Position numbers and translations under genes: made by a program | Source of the DNA: Penicillium oxalicum | Taxonomy: Eukaryota > Ascomycota > Eurotiomycetes > Eurotiales > Aspergillaceae | Assembly (NCBI RefSeq): GCF_001723175.1 | Contig: NC_064654.1 | Location: 992,001 to 1,056,000 of the forward strand | Length of the DNA: 64,000 bases | Direction of reading: 5' to 3' | Shown: positions 10,350 through 22,806 of the stretch, piece by piece | Layout of the letters: each line of letters opens with the position of its first letter | Position numbering within the stretch: position 1 is the first letter of the stretch | The notes under the pieces: model-generated | The model's database searches: none | The model's input: the letters and a program-made list of their open reading frames with translations, nothing else | What the model was told of the DNA's origin: nothing

Positions 10350-13300
10350 CTAGAGAGGAGCCGAATATTCGCTCATAATCTTGCGGGTGTAATGCATCAT
10401 CCGAACCAGCCAGTCAATGAGCGCAGGGCTCGGGTTGTTCTGGCTGTCCTGAGTGGCGGTGATGTAAAAGCCGTGCAGGCGCTGACCGAGCTTGTTCATC
10501 GTAATCGGTACGACTTGGCGCAAGTCCTCATTCATCACAAGCGACATGCGCACGGAGGCGTTCTGGCGAGGCAAGGTTCAATCAGCAAACACGAAGCTGT
10601 GTGCAGCTTGGGGGCTGTTGGAGACTTACCTGTCGAGATTCGGGATCCACTGTGGTCAAAACAGTCTCCAACCACTTCAGACGCTTGCCAACATTGGTGT
10701 CCAGAGCAACCGTGACAGCCACAGCGACCGAGAGGTTCAGCATCACATTGAGATTGAGCATGTACTCTGGGTCAATGCGGACAAAAACCCGATCGAACAG
10801 ATCAGCCTGGCGACTGGATTCGATCCACTAGAAGAAATCGTTAGGTAAGGAATCTCGTGATATAGGCTCTCATGTATCGCCTGAAACATACCTTGAGTGT
10901 CGCGGCTTCAAAGTTGTTTTCTCCAAAGAAGAGCTTCATGATGGCGGCCATCTCGTTATCACCTGGGGGCGGGCCAGTAACCGGGCTTTGTCCAAGCAAA
11001 GCTGTCACCTTTCCGGAAAGATCTTGCAGCGCAGCCGACAACTGCTCGATCTTGGCGTGATCGGTCAGGCGTTGAGCCTCGTAACGCTGCAACTGAGCGC
11101 TGAAATGTCTCTCCAAATCAGCTTCCACCTTCTGGTTGTCACGAGTGACCCTCTCGGCCAGCGGTGAGATAGCACCCTTGACAGCGGCATCAATGCTGGG
11201 CGACAGTTTCTGAATCACAGAATCCGAAATGGTCTTCATCACAGCGGGCTGCTGGATGGCCGCGTTCACGGCCTTTGGCAAAGCCTGGCGCAGTCCGTCG
11301 TTGAGCGCACCTCCAAGCTGCTGGGAGACGGCAGCACCGAGCTGCTTTCCAACTGCGGCAGTGGCAGCATCGCCAAGAGCAGGGAGAACATCGCTCTGGA
11401 TGCTGGTGGACACAATCCTGGCCAAGTTCTTCTCCACGTTGTCCGACAGAGTGCTGGACACCAGACGAAGGACCTGGTCCTGCTTAGCAGACGACGCAGC
11501 ATCCCAGCTGCGTCGATCGTCGTCGAATCGGCGGTAGAGAGATTCGAATTCATGATTCAGGCTCTTGTTGAACTCGCGTGAAACAGTGTCCTGAATGCTC
11601 CCAAGATACTTGTTGAGGATTTCATCAGAGACACCACCACTGGAAGGAGCAGGTGGGCTGTTGGCTGGAGCGCTACGCTCGACAGTCTCGGTTGAGGTCT
11701 TTGGCACGACCGCGGATGCAACGAGGGTCTGATCCCTGGAAGAAGACGCGGGCTCAACAGGAATTGCGGCAGCGGCTTCTTTGCCCTTGCCATTTGTCTC
11801 TGGAGCAGCAGCAGCAGTCTTCTTCTTCTTTTTCTTGTCAGCCTTCTCGGCGCTGGCAAGAGCCTCAGATTGATCCTTAATGGCGTCCTCGGTGACCTTC
11901 TTCTTGCTGGGGAGCTTGGTTGGCGAGGCGTTGCGTGCGTGGATAATTCCTGCGGTGGTGTCTGCAGTGTCGGCCTTCTTAATCGGTTCCTTGGTCGAAC
12001 GTGACTGGATTGATGCAGTGTCGCCGTTGATAGATGGATCATCAGCAACGTGACTGGGGAAAGTCTGAAGTTCAGAGATGGAGATAGATCCAGCTTCTAA
12101 CCCATCAACAGCACGAATGACCTTGTTGTCGTCAGTCCAGCCCAGATCTTCCTTCTTGATGTTCAGGCAAGTCACGCCACGCGAGTGCATGACATAAAGT
12201 TCGAAGAGACCGGTCTCTTCGGTGCCACGCTTATCAGCGGCGGACTTGGTAATGGGCAGAAGCTCCAAGCTTCGGAGCTCACCCTTAGATTCGAGCGAGA
12301 TTTCTCGGATTCCGCTCAGGCAAGCGGTCGAATCGGGCTTTGGCAACCCGCTCTCTTTGTCTGTAGCGGCTTTGATGAAAGCTGCTTGAGACATGGCAGG
12401 CAAGTTGTAACGCGGCGCAGAGAGATGGAGGAAGTAAATGGAGTTGCGAGTTGGATGTCCCACGACGATAATGCCCGACGAGGGGTGATAAACAACACTG
12501 CAGATGGCGTCTGACTCATTTTCGTGCGGGAACTTGACCTCCTCCACAGCCTGACCCAGCCCAATATCCCAGAGCTGCAAGGTGTGGTTCTGCTTGAGGC
12601 CAACCAAGATGTATCGAAGCGCGGATGCTCGCGAATATGGGCGGAGCTTGTCGAGGAACAGCACCGACGTGGGCCACGACTTTTCCGCGGGCGAGCCAGT
12701 GACAAAGGTGTTCAGTGGAACTCGGACCTCGGATGGGGCTTGACTTTCCAGCAGAGAAGGTTTCTCAATAATGTCGCTGATATCCCAGAAACGAAGACGT
12801 CCAGTCTTATCAAGGGAGGCAATGACGGTGTCATCATCACTGAAGACAAAGTCCTTTCCAGCCTTTCCAGTCGAAATCTTCAAAGCACGCTCCTTGAAGA
12901 ATTTCTCAGTGTTCACAGTGCGCTGGGAGCCAGAGACACCGTAGGCAGGAGACATGGCCGCCTTGGGAGAGATCACGTAAATATTCTTGCCACGACCGAT
13001 GGCGAAGAGGTCGGGGTGACGAGAGCTTCGCTTGGCGCGCGTTTTCAGCTGGCCACCAGAAGTGTTCTCGTCAGAGGCAGGGAAAGGTGGGAAGATCAAG
13101 CTTTCGCTTTCCAGAGCATCGAGCTCAAACAGATCCTTGCCAGCACGGGAGATCAATGCCCAGTACACAGTACCGCTGACGGCGATACCAAGGATAGCCT
13201 GAACGTCAGACTGGCCCGATGTCGCGTGGTTCGTGCAGAGGGCAACATTGAAAACACGGTCACGAGTGGCACGGAAAACCTGTCGGTCACTTCCATCGTC

Positions 13301-14980
13301 CTGGCGAATAATTCGAATACCACCAGTTTTCGCCAGGGCATACACGATATACTCCGAGGTCGCAGCAGTCAGCGAACGATCTAATTGATCGAATTCCTTC
13401 TTCAGCCGAGCGATATCCATAATACCATCATCACGGAACTCCGCAAGCTTGCCAGTCGAAGGCTTCACTGTGATGGAAATGAATGGCTTGAGAGGGAAGT
13501 TGTAGACAGACACGACACGTTCCTCCTCCTTCTCGGCACTGTCCTCAGCACTTTCCCAGCTGTCCACAAGAGCTTCGGCGGCTTCATTTCCAGGTGGCAC
13601 AGCCACTGTCGAGGGAGCCTCGGTCACAGTAACCTTTGTGGGTTGGGGGGTAGTATCAGGCTCGGGGGACGCTTCAGCCGGGGATGCCTCCATCTCGGCA
13701 CGAAGGTCTTCAGCACGACTGACAGTCTCGCGCATATGATTGCGAAGGGCTGCCATCAGATCACTGGACTCGGTGGGCTTGGTGGATGGGATTTCAACAT
13801 CCACCGCCGTCTTTTGGTGAGCCGTGTCGGTACCATGAATACTACGTCCAATTTCGTCCACTAGGCGACTGACAACGTCGTTCATAGCCTCGCGCTGCTC
13901 GGGGAGCAGGACTGGAGACTTTGCGCGCTTAGGGCGACCCATCGACGGAGCCCGAGGGGCGGCAGAAACAGTGGGCTCGAGAGTGGCTGAGATATTGACC
14001 TTTTCTTTCTGGGTCACTTCCACAACGGGGCCCTCATTCTCAGATCCTGGCTGCGGAGAGCTGTTTCGTGGCGAAATAGCTGCGAGCTGATCGAATGGAT
14101 TGACATAGGTAAATTTGGAGTCCTTTGTGGGAGATGCGACCGTTTCCGGCACCACGACTTCCGCAGGAGAGGCGTCCACAATTTCCATGATAATCTCGTC
14201 GCGACCACCACGCCCCGAAGTTCCATCGGACACCTGCTGAGAAGAAGGCGATTGAACACTTGGAATCAGTACAGGGGCCTGCGCCACTGCAGGACCAGGC
14301 TGAGCTCGGTTCAGAAGACGCAGCAACATGTCCTGGGTGTTGTCGCTCGGACCCTCGGACTGAGCAGGCTGCGCTGGGGCTGGGGCTGGTGCTCCGACTG
14401 AAGCGCTTGAGGGCTCTGCAGGAACTGGCTTCTGGCCAAAGAGAGAAGCAACCAAGTCTGACGCGGAAATATTTCGTCCGTGCGACGGGGTACGCTCTGG
14501 GACCGGGGATCGTGCCTGATCGGGGGCGATCGAACTAGCTTGAGAAGCAGCGCCTGAGCCCTGGCTGAACCTCAGCAAATTGAGCAGGTTTGCTGCGCTA
14601 TCCTGGTTACTTTGCGGACGAGGTGGCTGCGACGAGTATGGCTGCGGCTGCTGATGCTGCTGCTGTTGCCATTCGACGCGTGGAGTCGCCACATTCGGGC
14701 TGAGAATATCGGATCCATGGTGGGGAGGAGTATTCGCAGGAGAGGGACTATGAATAGCGGAGGAAACCGAAGGATGACGGTATCCATGCAACTGAGGATG
14801 GGGGAAGCTCTGGCCATCATATGGCTGTTGCTGCTGGGGGTGAGGCGGAAACATGCCCTGAGGGTAAGAATGCTGCTGCGCCTGCTGAGGCCGCGGATAA
14901 TGAATGTTCTCTTGGTTAGCACCATTTGGCCGAGGGCGAATGCTAGCCAGCAGGGCCTGGAGATCATTGGGGGTGGACAT
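10350..14980 (-). CDS. edc4: Edc4-like enhancer of mRNA decapping / P-body scaffold
   Basis: Three exons (minus order): 14980-10892, 10827-10630, 10562-10350; 1499 residues. The first ~180 residues are Gln/Pro/His-rich and disordered, followed by Ser/Pro/Ala-rich stretches. A beta-propeller-like WD40 region spans about residues 480-900 (VSVYNFPLKPFISITV ... DDDTVIASLDKTGRLRFWDIS ... LVGLKQNHTLQLWDIGLG). Next come a Lys-run linker (about 1030-1080), long amphipathic helices and a compact helical C-terminus (residues about 1365-1499). This order (disordered N-terminus, WD40, linker, coiled coil, helical end) is that of EDC4/Ge-1, which bridges Dcp2 and Dcp1 in cytoplasmic P-bodies. Length is close to human EDC4 (about 1400). 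The gene has one huge first exon and two small 3' introns. It is divergent from the small membrane-protein gene to the right. Confidence 0.8.
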
Positions 14981-15534
14981 TTCTGCCTCGCGCCGTGGAT
15001 GACAGGCGACCTCCGCACGAACCCCAAGCTTTGCAAGCTGTCAGATAGCTCTCTTTCGAGAGATCAAGGAGAGAATATCCTATTCAGGATGAAGCTAAAG
15101 TAAGGAGTGATAAAATTGAGCTAGTTTCGAAAGAGTTGATGGAAAGGTTGTTGACTTGAAGATGAGTGAAGAGAACGTTGTGCGAGTGTGGAAACGGAAG
15201 AAGATGGCCAATTTGGAGAGAAGAAGCGGAACGGTGGCTAGTGCGGTGGCTAAAACGCACGGTATGTATGCAACGGTAATTACCGGGCGGTGCGTCACGT
15301 CACTCGTGCAGAGTGCAGGGCCGGGCTGTGGATTCAGGCGGCGGAAGAAACGACGATAGTGAATTCCAACGGCCGTGAAAACCTTCACAAGAGTCTCGCG
15401 TTCAGCTCCTCTGGCCTTTGGCTGAGCTTTTTTTTTTCTCTCTCTGGAGAACGTCCCTTCATATTTTATCACTGCCTATTACTATCAGAACCAGTTAGGT
15501 CCGGTCTCCCCGCTCTAGACTGGCGTCATCCACC

Positions 15535-16107
15535 ATGTTCTGTCTCCGCAGGTAAGTGAAGGGATCTTCTTGACCATCTTAGATGTAACCTACAATCACT
15601 GGCCCATGAGAGAATATGCTCTGACTGTGACTCTTGCACAATTCTAGCTGGCTGCCTTTGCTCTTCATCCCCACTAATGCCTCGCCATTATTCATAATCT
15701 CCTTCATCGCCCTCACCTACATCATCCACCGGCCCTGCATCTACTGCTCCGCCCTGTTGTTGATCCTCTTTGTATCATCTTGTCACTGGTCCGACAGATG
15801 TATTTTCGATCTGCGCAGTAATTGGTTTGCGCCCCGATACAGCTCAGCGCCTGTGGAGTCCTTCGTTCCCAATAACGCCACGACAGAGGTCCCGGTACCT
15901 GGTGACGGATTGGCAGAGTTCGTCTTTGATACATTCAACTCCACCGCGAAGGCATTGGCAGGTGCTGTACTTGAAAGTGCACAGCAACGACTCGGTGTGG
16001 AATCCAGACCAGAGGAGTGGACGGGAGTAGGCTTGGAATGGCTGCGTAGCCTCACGGGCCGTCGGGAGTGGACTTTGCCCTGTGTGGATGTGAAGGTGCG
16101 GTTATGA
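15535..16107 (+). CDS. Small membrane protein, unknown function
   Basis: Two exons: 15535-15551 (17 nt) and 15648-16107, with a GTAAGT...CTGAC...TCTAG intron; 158 residues. The exon junction makes codon AGC and gives MFCLRSWLPLLFIP. Two hydrophobic segments occupy roughly residues 6-26 and 33-48, followed by a Trp/Arg-containing loop and a soluble tail with an amphipathic stretch (LAEFVFDTFNSTAKALAGAV) and a charged C-terminus. I do not recognise the family; the layout suggests an ER- or mitochondrion-anchored protein. The alternative that translation starts inside exon 2 is poorer, because no ATG precedes the hydrophobic segments in that frame. It lies 554 bp from the divergently transcribed Edc4-like gene, so the two may share a promoter region. 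Confidence 0.55.
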
Positions 16108-16681
16108 TCGAAGTCAGACAGAAAGATGTTGGGGGATTTTTTTTGTTGAAGAGGCTGTCCACTGTCGCTGTTTGATCCCCATGGAGGAAATGTGGAAACT
16201 GGCGGGTGAAAAGGCCATTTCGAACGTGTTGAGTGGTCGATTTATAGGGTTTCTCCCGACTCATATACCACCCCATCCCTCAAGCAATCTGCCAGACACG
16301 GCAGAAGTGATTGATATAATTTAGGACATCCACGATCCTTACCCACTCCTCTGGAATTCTCAAACAACAAATGAATGGCATTCCCAGCTTAAGATCAACT
16401 TGTCTCCAGACCTGTCCACTAAATGTCCCCGAAAGTACATGAAATATTACGAGACTTTACTACAGCGACCCCGAGTCACCACCACCAAAAATCAAAGCTC
16501 ATATTTCAATCTGATCCCAGAACTTAAGCTATGAAAATAATTCCTCCATCCCCTTTCTCACCTTGATTCCCAGATCTCCACTTTCCCAACTTACTAAAAC
16601 CCCTCTGCTTATCCCCCACCTTCTCCAAGATGATATGTTAGGAACCTGTGGTATCCCCCCATCATACCTGGTTCTCCAGAC

Positions 16682-17457
16682 TCAGACCCGCGACATGGTC
16701 GGGGTAGGAGTAGAGCCAGGACTCGGGACAACCGTCAGCGTCAAGTTCTCCAAGAACATAGGGCGTCGAGAAGTTGCCGATTGACTCATAGACAAATGTG
16801 CTGTCAAAGAGTCGGTGTCCTTCGTGTCTTGAGTAGCGGCGCACAAGCCACTGAGAAGACTTCCCAGAATAGGGATACAAGCACCGCAAGCACAAATCTG
16901 CATCGTTTCGATGTCAGTCCGAGGTCCCCGAAGCAAGACCATCAAGTTGCGTCTGAATATTGCGCTCGTAGCAGCAACTGAAACCCCGGTAAGGTGGAGA
17001 TCTAGTAGGATTGACCAACCTCTTGAAGACCGGTTGTCAGGCATTGGGCCAAATTGATCAAGCTTCCAGTTTGCAGGGCTTTGATAATACAATTAATTGT
17101 AGGGCCCACATTCAGGCATGTTTGGATGTTGCAACCCGGTGGGAGAAGCGCCACGGCACATTGATTTTGCTCGAGCACTTTCAGTCAAAAAATTAGTATC
17201 AGAGATTCGAAGTGGATAGTTTGAGTGGGTACGCCGCCATGCTGGGACGTTGAGTCCTCTCCAAACGCCGATGAAACACTCGGATAAAGCCGAAAGATCT
17301 TACGAGTGAGGTCCGTCTTCGCACTTGCACATTTGGAGACAGGAGAAGGGGCAGCGGAGATCGCAGGGCCAGTGTGCGAAGAGGCCATGGACATCTCGGC
17401 ACAGATGGCACTGGTGGCCAGACCTGCCGCCACGAGAACAGTAGAGAGGAAGCGCAT
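16682..17457 (-). CDS. Small secreted cysteine-rich protein
   Basis: Three exons (minus order): 17457-17304, 17177-17020, 16897-16682; phase closes to 175 residues. Residues 1-20 form a signal peptide (MRFLSTVLVAAGLATSAICA), followed by a short Ser/Ala/Pro spacer. A compact core of about 80 residues carries ten cysteines, in fragments such as NQCAVALLPPGC, NIQTCL, INCII, AQCL and ICACGAC. The last ~45 residues are Ser/Thr-rich. Intron 1 has a GTAAGA donor and intron 2 a weaker GTTGGT donor, but both have good CTGAC-type branch points. The spacing does not match a CFEM or hydrophobin pattern that I can recognise. It could be a cell-wall or effector-like secreted protein. An overlapping alternative frame ends at 16662 but would break the phase. 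Confidence 0.55.
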
Positions 17458-18087
17458 GTTGAGCAAGTCGGATATGGATGTATTGCTGATTTCTGGGGAA
17501 ACTGGAAGAATCGTGCGCGTTGGATCAAGAAGAACGAGTGCTTGACGAGAGAAAAAGAGAGAGAGATCCCTGGAATCAGCGAATGCCTTGATATCTGGAT
17601 CACTTCGAGTTGAGTGGTCAACAGTGTTGGATTCCCTGCTATTTATCCTTCCTGATGGACGCCACCAGTTTGGAAACGTTGGATCAATTGGATTACTTCC
17701 TTGCCAATGCCAGCTTCCGAGCATGCTAGAAACTGCATCCCCGATTGACACGATATTCGTTTAATACTCAGGTCCTCACACGCTAGGTAGCACTGACCAT
17801 CCGAATTCCCCTCAACCAACAAACACAAGAGACCAGCCAGATTTGCAGATTTCCTACGCCCCCGGACAATCCGAGGGGCTGTGGGTGATATTCTTTACGA
17901 TCGACTGCAACATCTGGCAACTCCATGTCTCGAGTGAGGAGCAATTCTGGATAGAGGTAACACGGATTTGGTGATATGATCTTGATCGATCATACGTAGT
18001 TTGTACAAAGCCTCTTTGGGTGGTGGATATACTTATAGACCGATCTGTCGATCTAAGCATTCACACTTCAAGTCTGAAGTAGCTTAA
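17458..18087. other. Upstream region of the Cys-rich gene
   Basis: About 630 bp; contains the presumed promoter of the minus-strand secreted-protein gene. No gene or RNA seen. Confidence 0.5.
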
Positions 18088-18588
18088 ATTGAACCCACTA
18101 AGGAGAACTTGGCAAGGATCTACTCGGAAGCACTCCAACATGCAGCCCTCCTATGAGAAGTTGCACAGCATTTCTCCACCACCAACGTCTTGTTTTGTGC
18201 GATGTTCGGGACGTTTTGTTCAACCCAGTTGGCACAGCACGGCAATGGAGTCTACCTATTACTATTCTATCTTTTTCATGGGGTTCCTATCTGGGCAATG
18301 ACTGTCCTCGGTCGGCTCAGGTATTTCCCTGGATGGGCTGCCTTCTATACGCTCTAGCGGAAATTGAATCCAGATCATGCGCCGGGACTAGGTGTTTCGT
18401 TGGTCGACTCAGATACGTTGTCCCAAATCCAAACCTGCGACGATGCTCTTTCTCGCCAATCTTATTCTCCAATTGCCGACTACCAGGCACCTTTCGACTT
18501 GATACCCTGTGTAGACATGCACACCGTCAAATGCCCGCAGGCGATGGAGTTCCACATACAGCGCTCACATTCACCGGGTAACGCATAA
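18088..18588 (+). pseudogene. Possible decayed coding sequence with two in-frame stops
   Basis: Frame 1 from 18091 reads as protein-like sequence through 18588, interrupted by TGA at 18154-18156 and TAG at 18355-18357. The central part has a hydrophobic stretch (VYLLLFYLFHGVPIWAMTVLG) and the last part is polar with three cysteines, ending in TAA at 18586-18588. Both stops are one C-to-T change away from sense codons (CGA, CAG). No family recognised. A chance open stretch is a real alternative: about 165 codons with two stops is unusual but not rare in this much intergenic DNA. No splice pair that removes both stops is obvious. Confidence 0.25.
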
Positions 18589-19245
18589 CGAATACAGACA
18601 TCCCGTGTCCTCGAATCAATGATTCATACTCAAAATATGGAACATGGATTATTAGCTAAATACATGACGAAGAGGTATCCGACAATGGCAGTAATAGGTC
18701 GCATGAATAGCACGCCAAAAAGAAATTCAAAAATCAAACATGGGTACCACCCCGTGTAGAGTCGCATCGAGACCACGTACAATAAGATCAAAGGTGGCAA
18801 GGTATACCCTGAATCCCATGATACAAGATGTGATAAAGGTACTCAATGTCAAATGTCAACAAAAGCAAGACATGCAGCCTCCCTGGTAGTAGAAAAAAAA
18901 AGGCTGGAAAATTGGTGGGTACTCGGGCAGATATAGGCTGGAAAACGATAGCAGTCGCAAAGGATCGTGAAACATGACCCCGTCTCACAACGTCAATCGA
19001 AAAGCGTTGAGTCCGCTCGACGGTGACGTTGAGAGTTTGTCACGAAGGGGAGCGAGAAGGGCATCTCCACTTCTCAGAGACTCGTAGAGCATGAAGTTCA
19101 TGTATGCGTGGGACAAAGACGAAGCGAGGAAGCGAGAGTGGTGTGGCTGCATGTAATGAAGAGACGTCAAATATCATCAGGTTCAAAGTCGATCCGTTTC
19201 TTTAATTTGTTTTTTTCTGTTTTAGTGTCATTTTTGGGTGTTCTT
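18589..19245. other. Intergenic region
   Basis: About 650 bp between the decayed frame and the 3' end of the Chs7-family gene. Nothing recognisable. Confidence 0.5.
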
Positions 19246-20723
19246 TTAATTGTAGCCACTGCCGACGGGCAGAGGCCAGTCATCCTCGGTGATGCTACTC
19301 CAGAAGCCCCAGATGGTGACAACGGAAAGGAGGGTGAACAAAGTCTCGAAAAGAGCGCCGTCGATTTTTCCGGACGTGGCCTGACACAAGTGTGTACTGA
19401 TCACATATTGGAAGATTTGACCAATCGCAAACAGCAAAGCCGCGCCGACCAGGTAGACTGTGACACGGGCAGTTAGTTCCAAAGATGCGCTCTACATTCG
19501 GAGAGAAATCAAGGTGACGTACGCATCGGACGGACTTCACCCAGGACTCGCAGTACGAGAACGGTCTCGAGCAGGAAGAAAAGAACCAGGCAGACCAACG
19601 GGAACAGCTGGTACAGCACATACAGGCCGATATTACGATTATTGCCGTCTCCAAGACTGCTGTCGAAGTGGCCAGTCCACGAGAACCCAGTGTCAAGGGC
19701 AATGTATCCCGTGCCGATGAAGAGAGCGATCGCAGACGCTGAAATCAGTCCGATGGAGGCTGGAGTCCCATCGTCGATGAGTTGGAAGCCCACGAGCGCG
19801 TTCATCAAAAGAATCCAGACGGTGGCAGTGATGGCCGCGAGATGAACTGCCGTAAACCCCTAGCCAATCGTCAGAATTATCGGCGACAAGTTCATATTAA
19901 TGCGAGGGCACCCCCTCCCAAATATGCGCCATCAACTTACCTTTCGCACATTTTCCGCCAGTGGAAACCCGCCGACGGTAAAGATCTCACAGATTTCAAT
20001 CACCACGTATCCGAGTAGGAAAAGTTGCATCTCTCTACAGAACAGCATCAGCATGGGCGAATTACTTTCTTTTGCGCAATCAAGCTTGTCCTCCTCCGGA
20101 ATAAACATACCGTCGTCCCACAGCAGCATGTTTCCGATCCGACCTCCACAGCAGCGCAATCGTCACCACGATGGCCAGGAAGGCTAAGATGATTGAGCCT
20201 GTCCAGCAGTTAGTCAAGCCGCGGTCGAATGCATTCGGCGTAATCGTTCTTCGTGCAAACGTGGATGCGTACCCAGATTCGCAAGATGGCGATCTCCGCT
20301 CAAGGGAATGCCGGTCAAAACACATCCTCCGTAATTAATGCCAGGCGGCTGATTGGGTTTGAAAAGCTGCATGCGACGGAGAGGGGGACCCGGTCAGTCT
20401 CAGTTCGGCTGGCGCAGGTTCACAGTCAACCGCGCTCTTTCAGGGAGGAATCAGAAGGTCTCACGAACATTGCAGACAGGTAATGTCGAATCGCGACAGA
20501 AGTCCTACTCATAGATTCAACAATGAGCTTTGGTTGAGTTCTTTTTTTTTCTGTTCCTTTGGAACTTCAATTCGCCCGTCTCGTGGTCATCTTGCCGTTG
20601 CTGATGGCGCTCCGTTTTAGGCAGCCTGCGCTGCCGATTGGGCAAGAAGCTACCAACCAAGGACCCTCCGGCGCAACGTCGCTGAGCACTTACATGAAAG
20701 TTGCCAAACTGTGTTGAGCCCAT
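19246..20723 (-). CDS. Chs7-family (chitin synthase export chaperone-like) multi-pass membrane protein
   Basis: Seven exons (minus order): 20723-20694, 20504-20469 (36 nt), 20366-20273, 20198-20111, 20034-19941, 19859-19523, 19457-19246; 296 residues. The start MGSTQFGNFH and the tiny second exon (DFCRDSTLPVCN) resemble the N-terminus of Chs7 proteins. Conserved pieces follow: GIPLSGDRHLANLG, ERRQ-like GRREMQLF, LVGFQLIDDGTPASIGL, DTGFSWTGHFD and FWSSITEDDW at the end. About seven membrane segments are visible. In yeast, Chs7 helps Chs3 leave the ER; filamentous fungi have a second related branch with the R.LANLG and GRREMQLF features, which this matches better than canonical Chs7. The short exon uses a GTTCGT donor and a GAGTAG acceptor and was placed by homology of the encoded residues plus phase. 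Function as a chitin synthase chaperone is inferred. Confidence 0.75.
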
Positions 20724-22806
20724 GATGACTTGCGAAGCTCACGGTGACCTGTCACGAGCAGTTCGACGGGCAGGAAGAGAGTCTGGAATCTCTTGCGGAA
20801 CTTCTCGTCCGTCAGTCCGCGGGGGGCAGTCTCCGGGTCGGCCCTTCTGAGGGATCACGCTGAGTCCCCTGGCCCGTTGATAAGGTATCGGTCGCGATTG
20901 CGAAGAGAAACGACCGTAGAGTTCGAGGTCCGTTAGGTGTGCAGAGCGAGCGTGCTTAAGACGATGCGTGAGATGGAGAAGGTCGAGAGGAATTCGAGGT
21001 CGTCGGGAGTGGAGTTGGCCGAAGCGTGGATTGGCGATGGTTCTGGTAGTCTTGGAGACCGTGCTGGCGCTCTCTCTTAGTGGCACCTTCATCACACCTC
21101 AGTTCTCAGGCCAACGGAAGCTCGAGCAGGGAATCGGCCACGCTAACTGACAGCCACTAGCCTCTTTTGTAGATTCCCAGCCCTCGGACCTGAAGATTTT
21201 AATTAAAACTCGGGCCTATGAGACTTTGTTTCCTGGTCATGAGTCTTTTCCATGGTGTGGTGCTATTTGAATGTGATTATCTTTTTCTTTTTTCCTTTTT
21301 GGTTCACCTTCGCTTCTCTTCCATCCCCCTCTATAGCAGGAAGCCTGAAAGTTGGGTCCAGTATGTGGCGAAGAACATTGCGCGCTGTACGCAGTAACGC
21401 ACTGTTCGGCCAGGGACCGGCTCGTCAGGTTCCACGGTCGTACCCGTCGACACGGCGGGTACCTGTCCATGGGCGAGCCCAACTTGGGTGACTAAGAATA
21501 GGCAAAGACGATCGCCGGATCTACTCCTTCTACAGTCGGAGTCTACATGTGGTGGACTTGGAGAAACATGAACACATGGACTCTATGATTCCTGAAACAC
21601 TCGACAGGACACACTCATGAAAAAACAGCCCCCGATCGATGCGAGTCCTCTCTTCTATCTTGATGAAACCGCATGCCCCGGTGTATTATGATTATCGACT
21701 CTAGTCGCCCGTCCACTCACCACCATGCCGTCCGAGACAAGTGTTTCGGCTAGTCCCTGAAGGTACATCGCCCCAAAGTCTATGACGATGCCACTCGGCT
21801 TCCTCAGGCATCTGCGACCGAGTTCAGGTCCAGGAGAGCACAGCGCGCACGTCAAGCAATGCGACGGACCTCCCCGCATACTAGTAGAATTGCCCGGTCA
21901 TTCTCACGGCTGAGCCGTCGTGGGGCATGTACATGTGTAGCTCAAGTATGCACTGCAGCCAGGAGAAGCATGCAGTGGGTTGGTGTACGGAGATGATTCA
22001 ACGGACTGGCCAGCTCTGAGAAAGGGTTCTGGATCCATTCAAGGTTCAGTTCCCACATCTTCCACGGCTTCCGATCAGCCACCCCCGCCGAAGCTGCACA
22101 AGCGGTGGCCTTGCTGGCTTGCGCATTGCGGTCAGTCGCAGTGACTCGGTGTGGGTTGAAGCGACTAGATAGACGTCTACATAATACTGTACGCCTAGAT
22201 TCTAATATGAAGCTATTCCAAGTACACACCAAATGATTGAACAGAAAAATCAAAAGATCCAGGATGATTCCCGATCGGGTCGGCCTGGCGACCATCTACG
22301 ATCTCCCACATATTAATGGTGACAACAGTCTTGGCGCTACCACGATGATCGCAGAATTCCAATTTCGTCATCCTTCACTCCTTCAATGGATCTCGAGCGT
22401 TCGCGACAATGTGAAATCTCCACAGGCATATTTGACCCAATGAGCCCGATCATCTCATGCTACACGCCTATGTCTGATCTTGCTTGGCTGTCTCTGTCCC
22501 CTACCAGTACACAACTGTGTATATCCCCTTACTAAATCAGCATTTCGGAGGCGCCACACTCTACATTTCATTGCTGGGTTAACGTGAATTCCGAATATGA
22601 CCCTTTGCTCCATGACGATTCCCGCCAATTCTATTTTGATCACCTGACTCCTCGACTGAAGTTGATGTCCTGGCCATCCTTCTTGGGTACCACAACCGTT
22701 TAAAGAGCCTTCAACAGTACCCACATGAGGGTGAAATTGAGAGTTTGAAACACCCCAACTTAGTAACCTGGCATATCGGGTCGCCGCCCTTCGTATCCGC
22801 CCACGC
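20724..22806. other. Intergenic region
   Basis: About 2.1 kb between the Chs7-like start and the 3' end of the dienelactone hydrolase gene. A short ATG frame near 21363-21491 has an Arg-rich, presequence-like N-terminus but no downstream coding continuation. I call no gene. Confidence 0.45.

Noticed and set aside
12524..13384. 286-codon plus-strand frame
   Set aside because: Lies fully antisense to the large Edc4-like exon; no domain or splice logic of its own.
16662..16895. Alternative reading of the last exon of the Cys-rich gene
   Set aside because: It would break the exon phase and lose the CACGAC cysteine cluster; kept only as an alternative to test.
21363..21491. Arg-rich presequence-like N-terminus
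   Set aside because: Stops after about 42 codons and no downstream exon with coding features was found.
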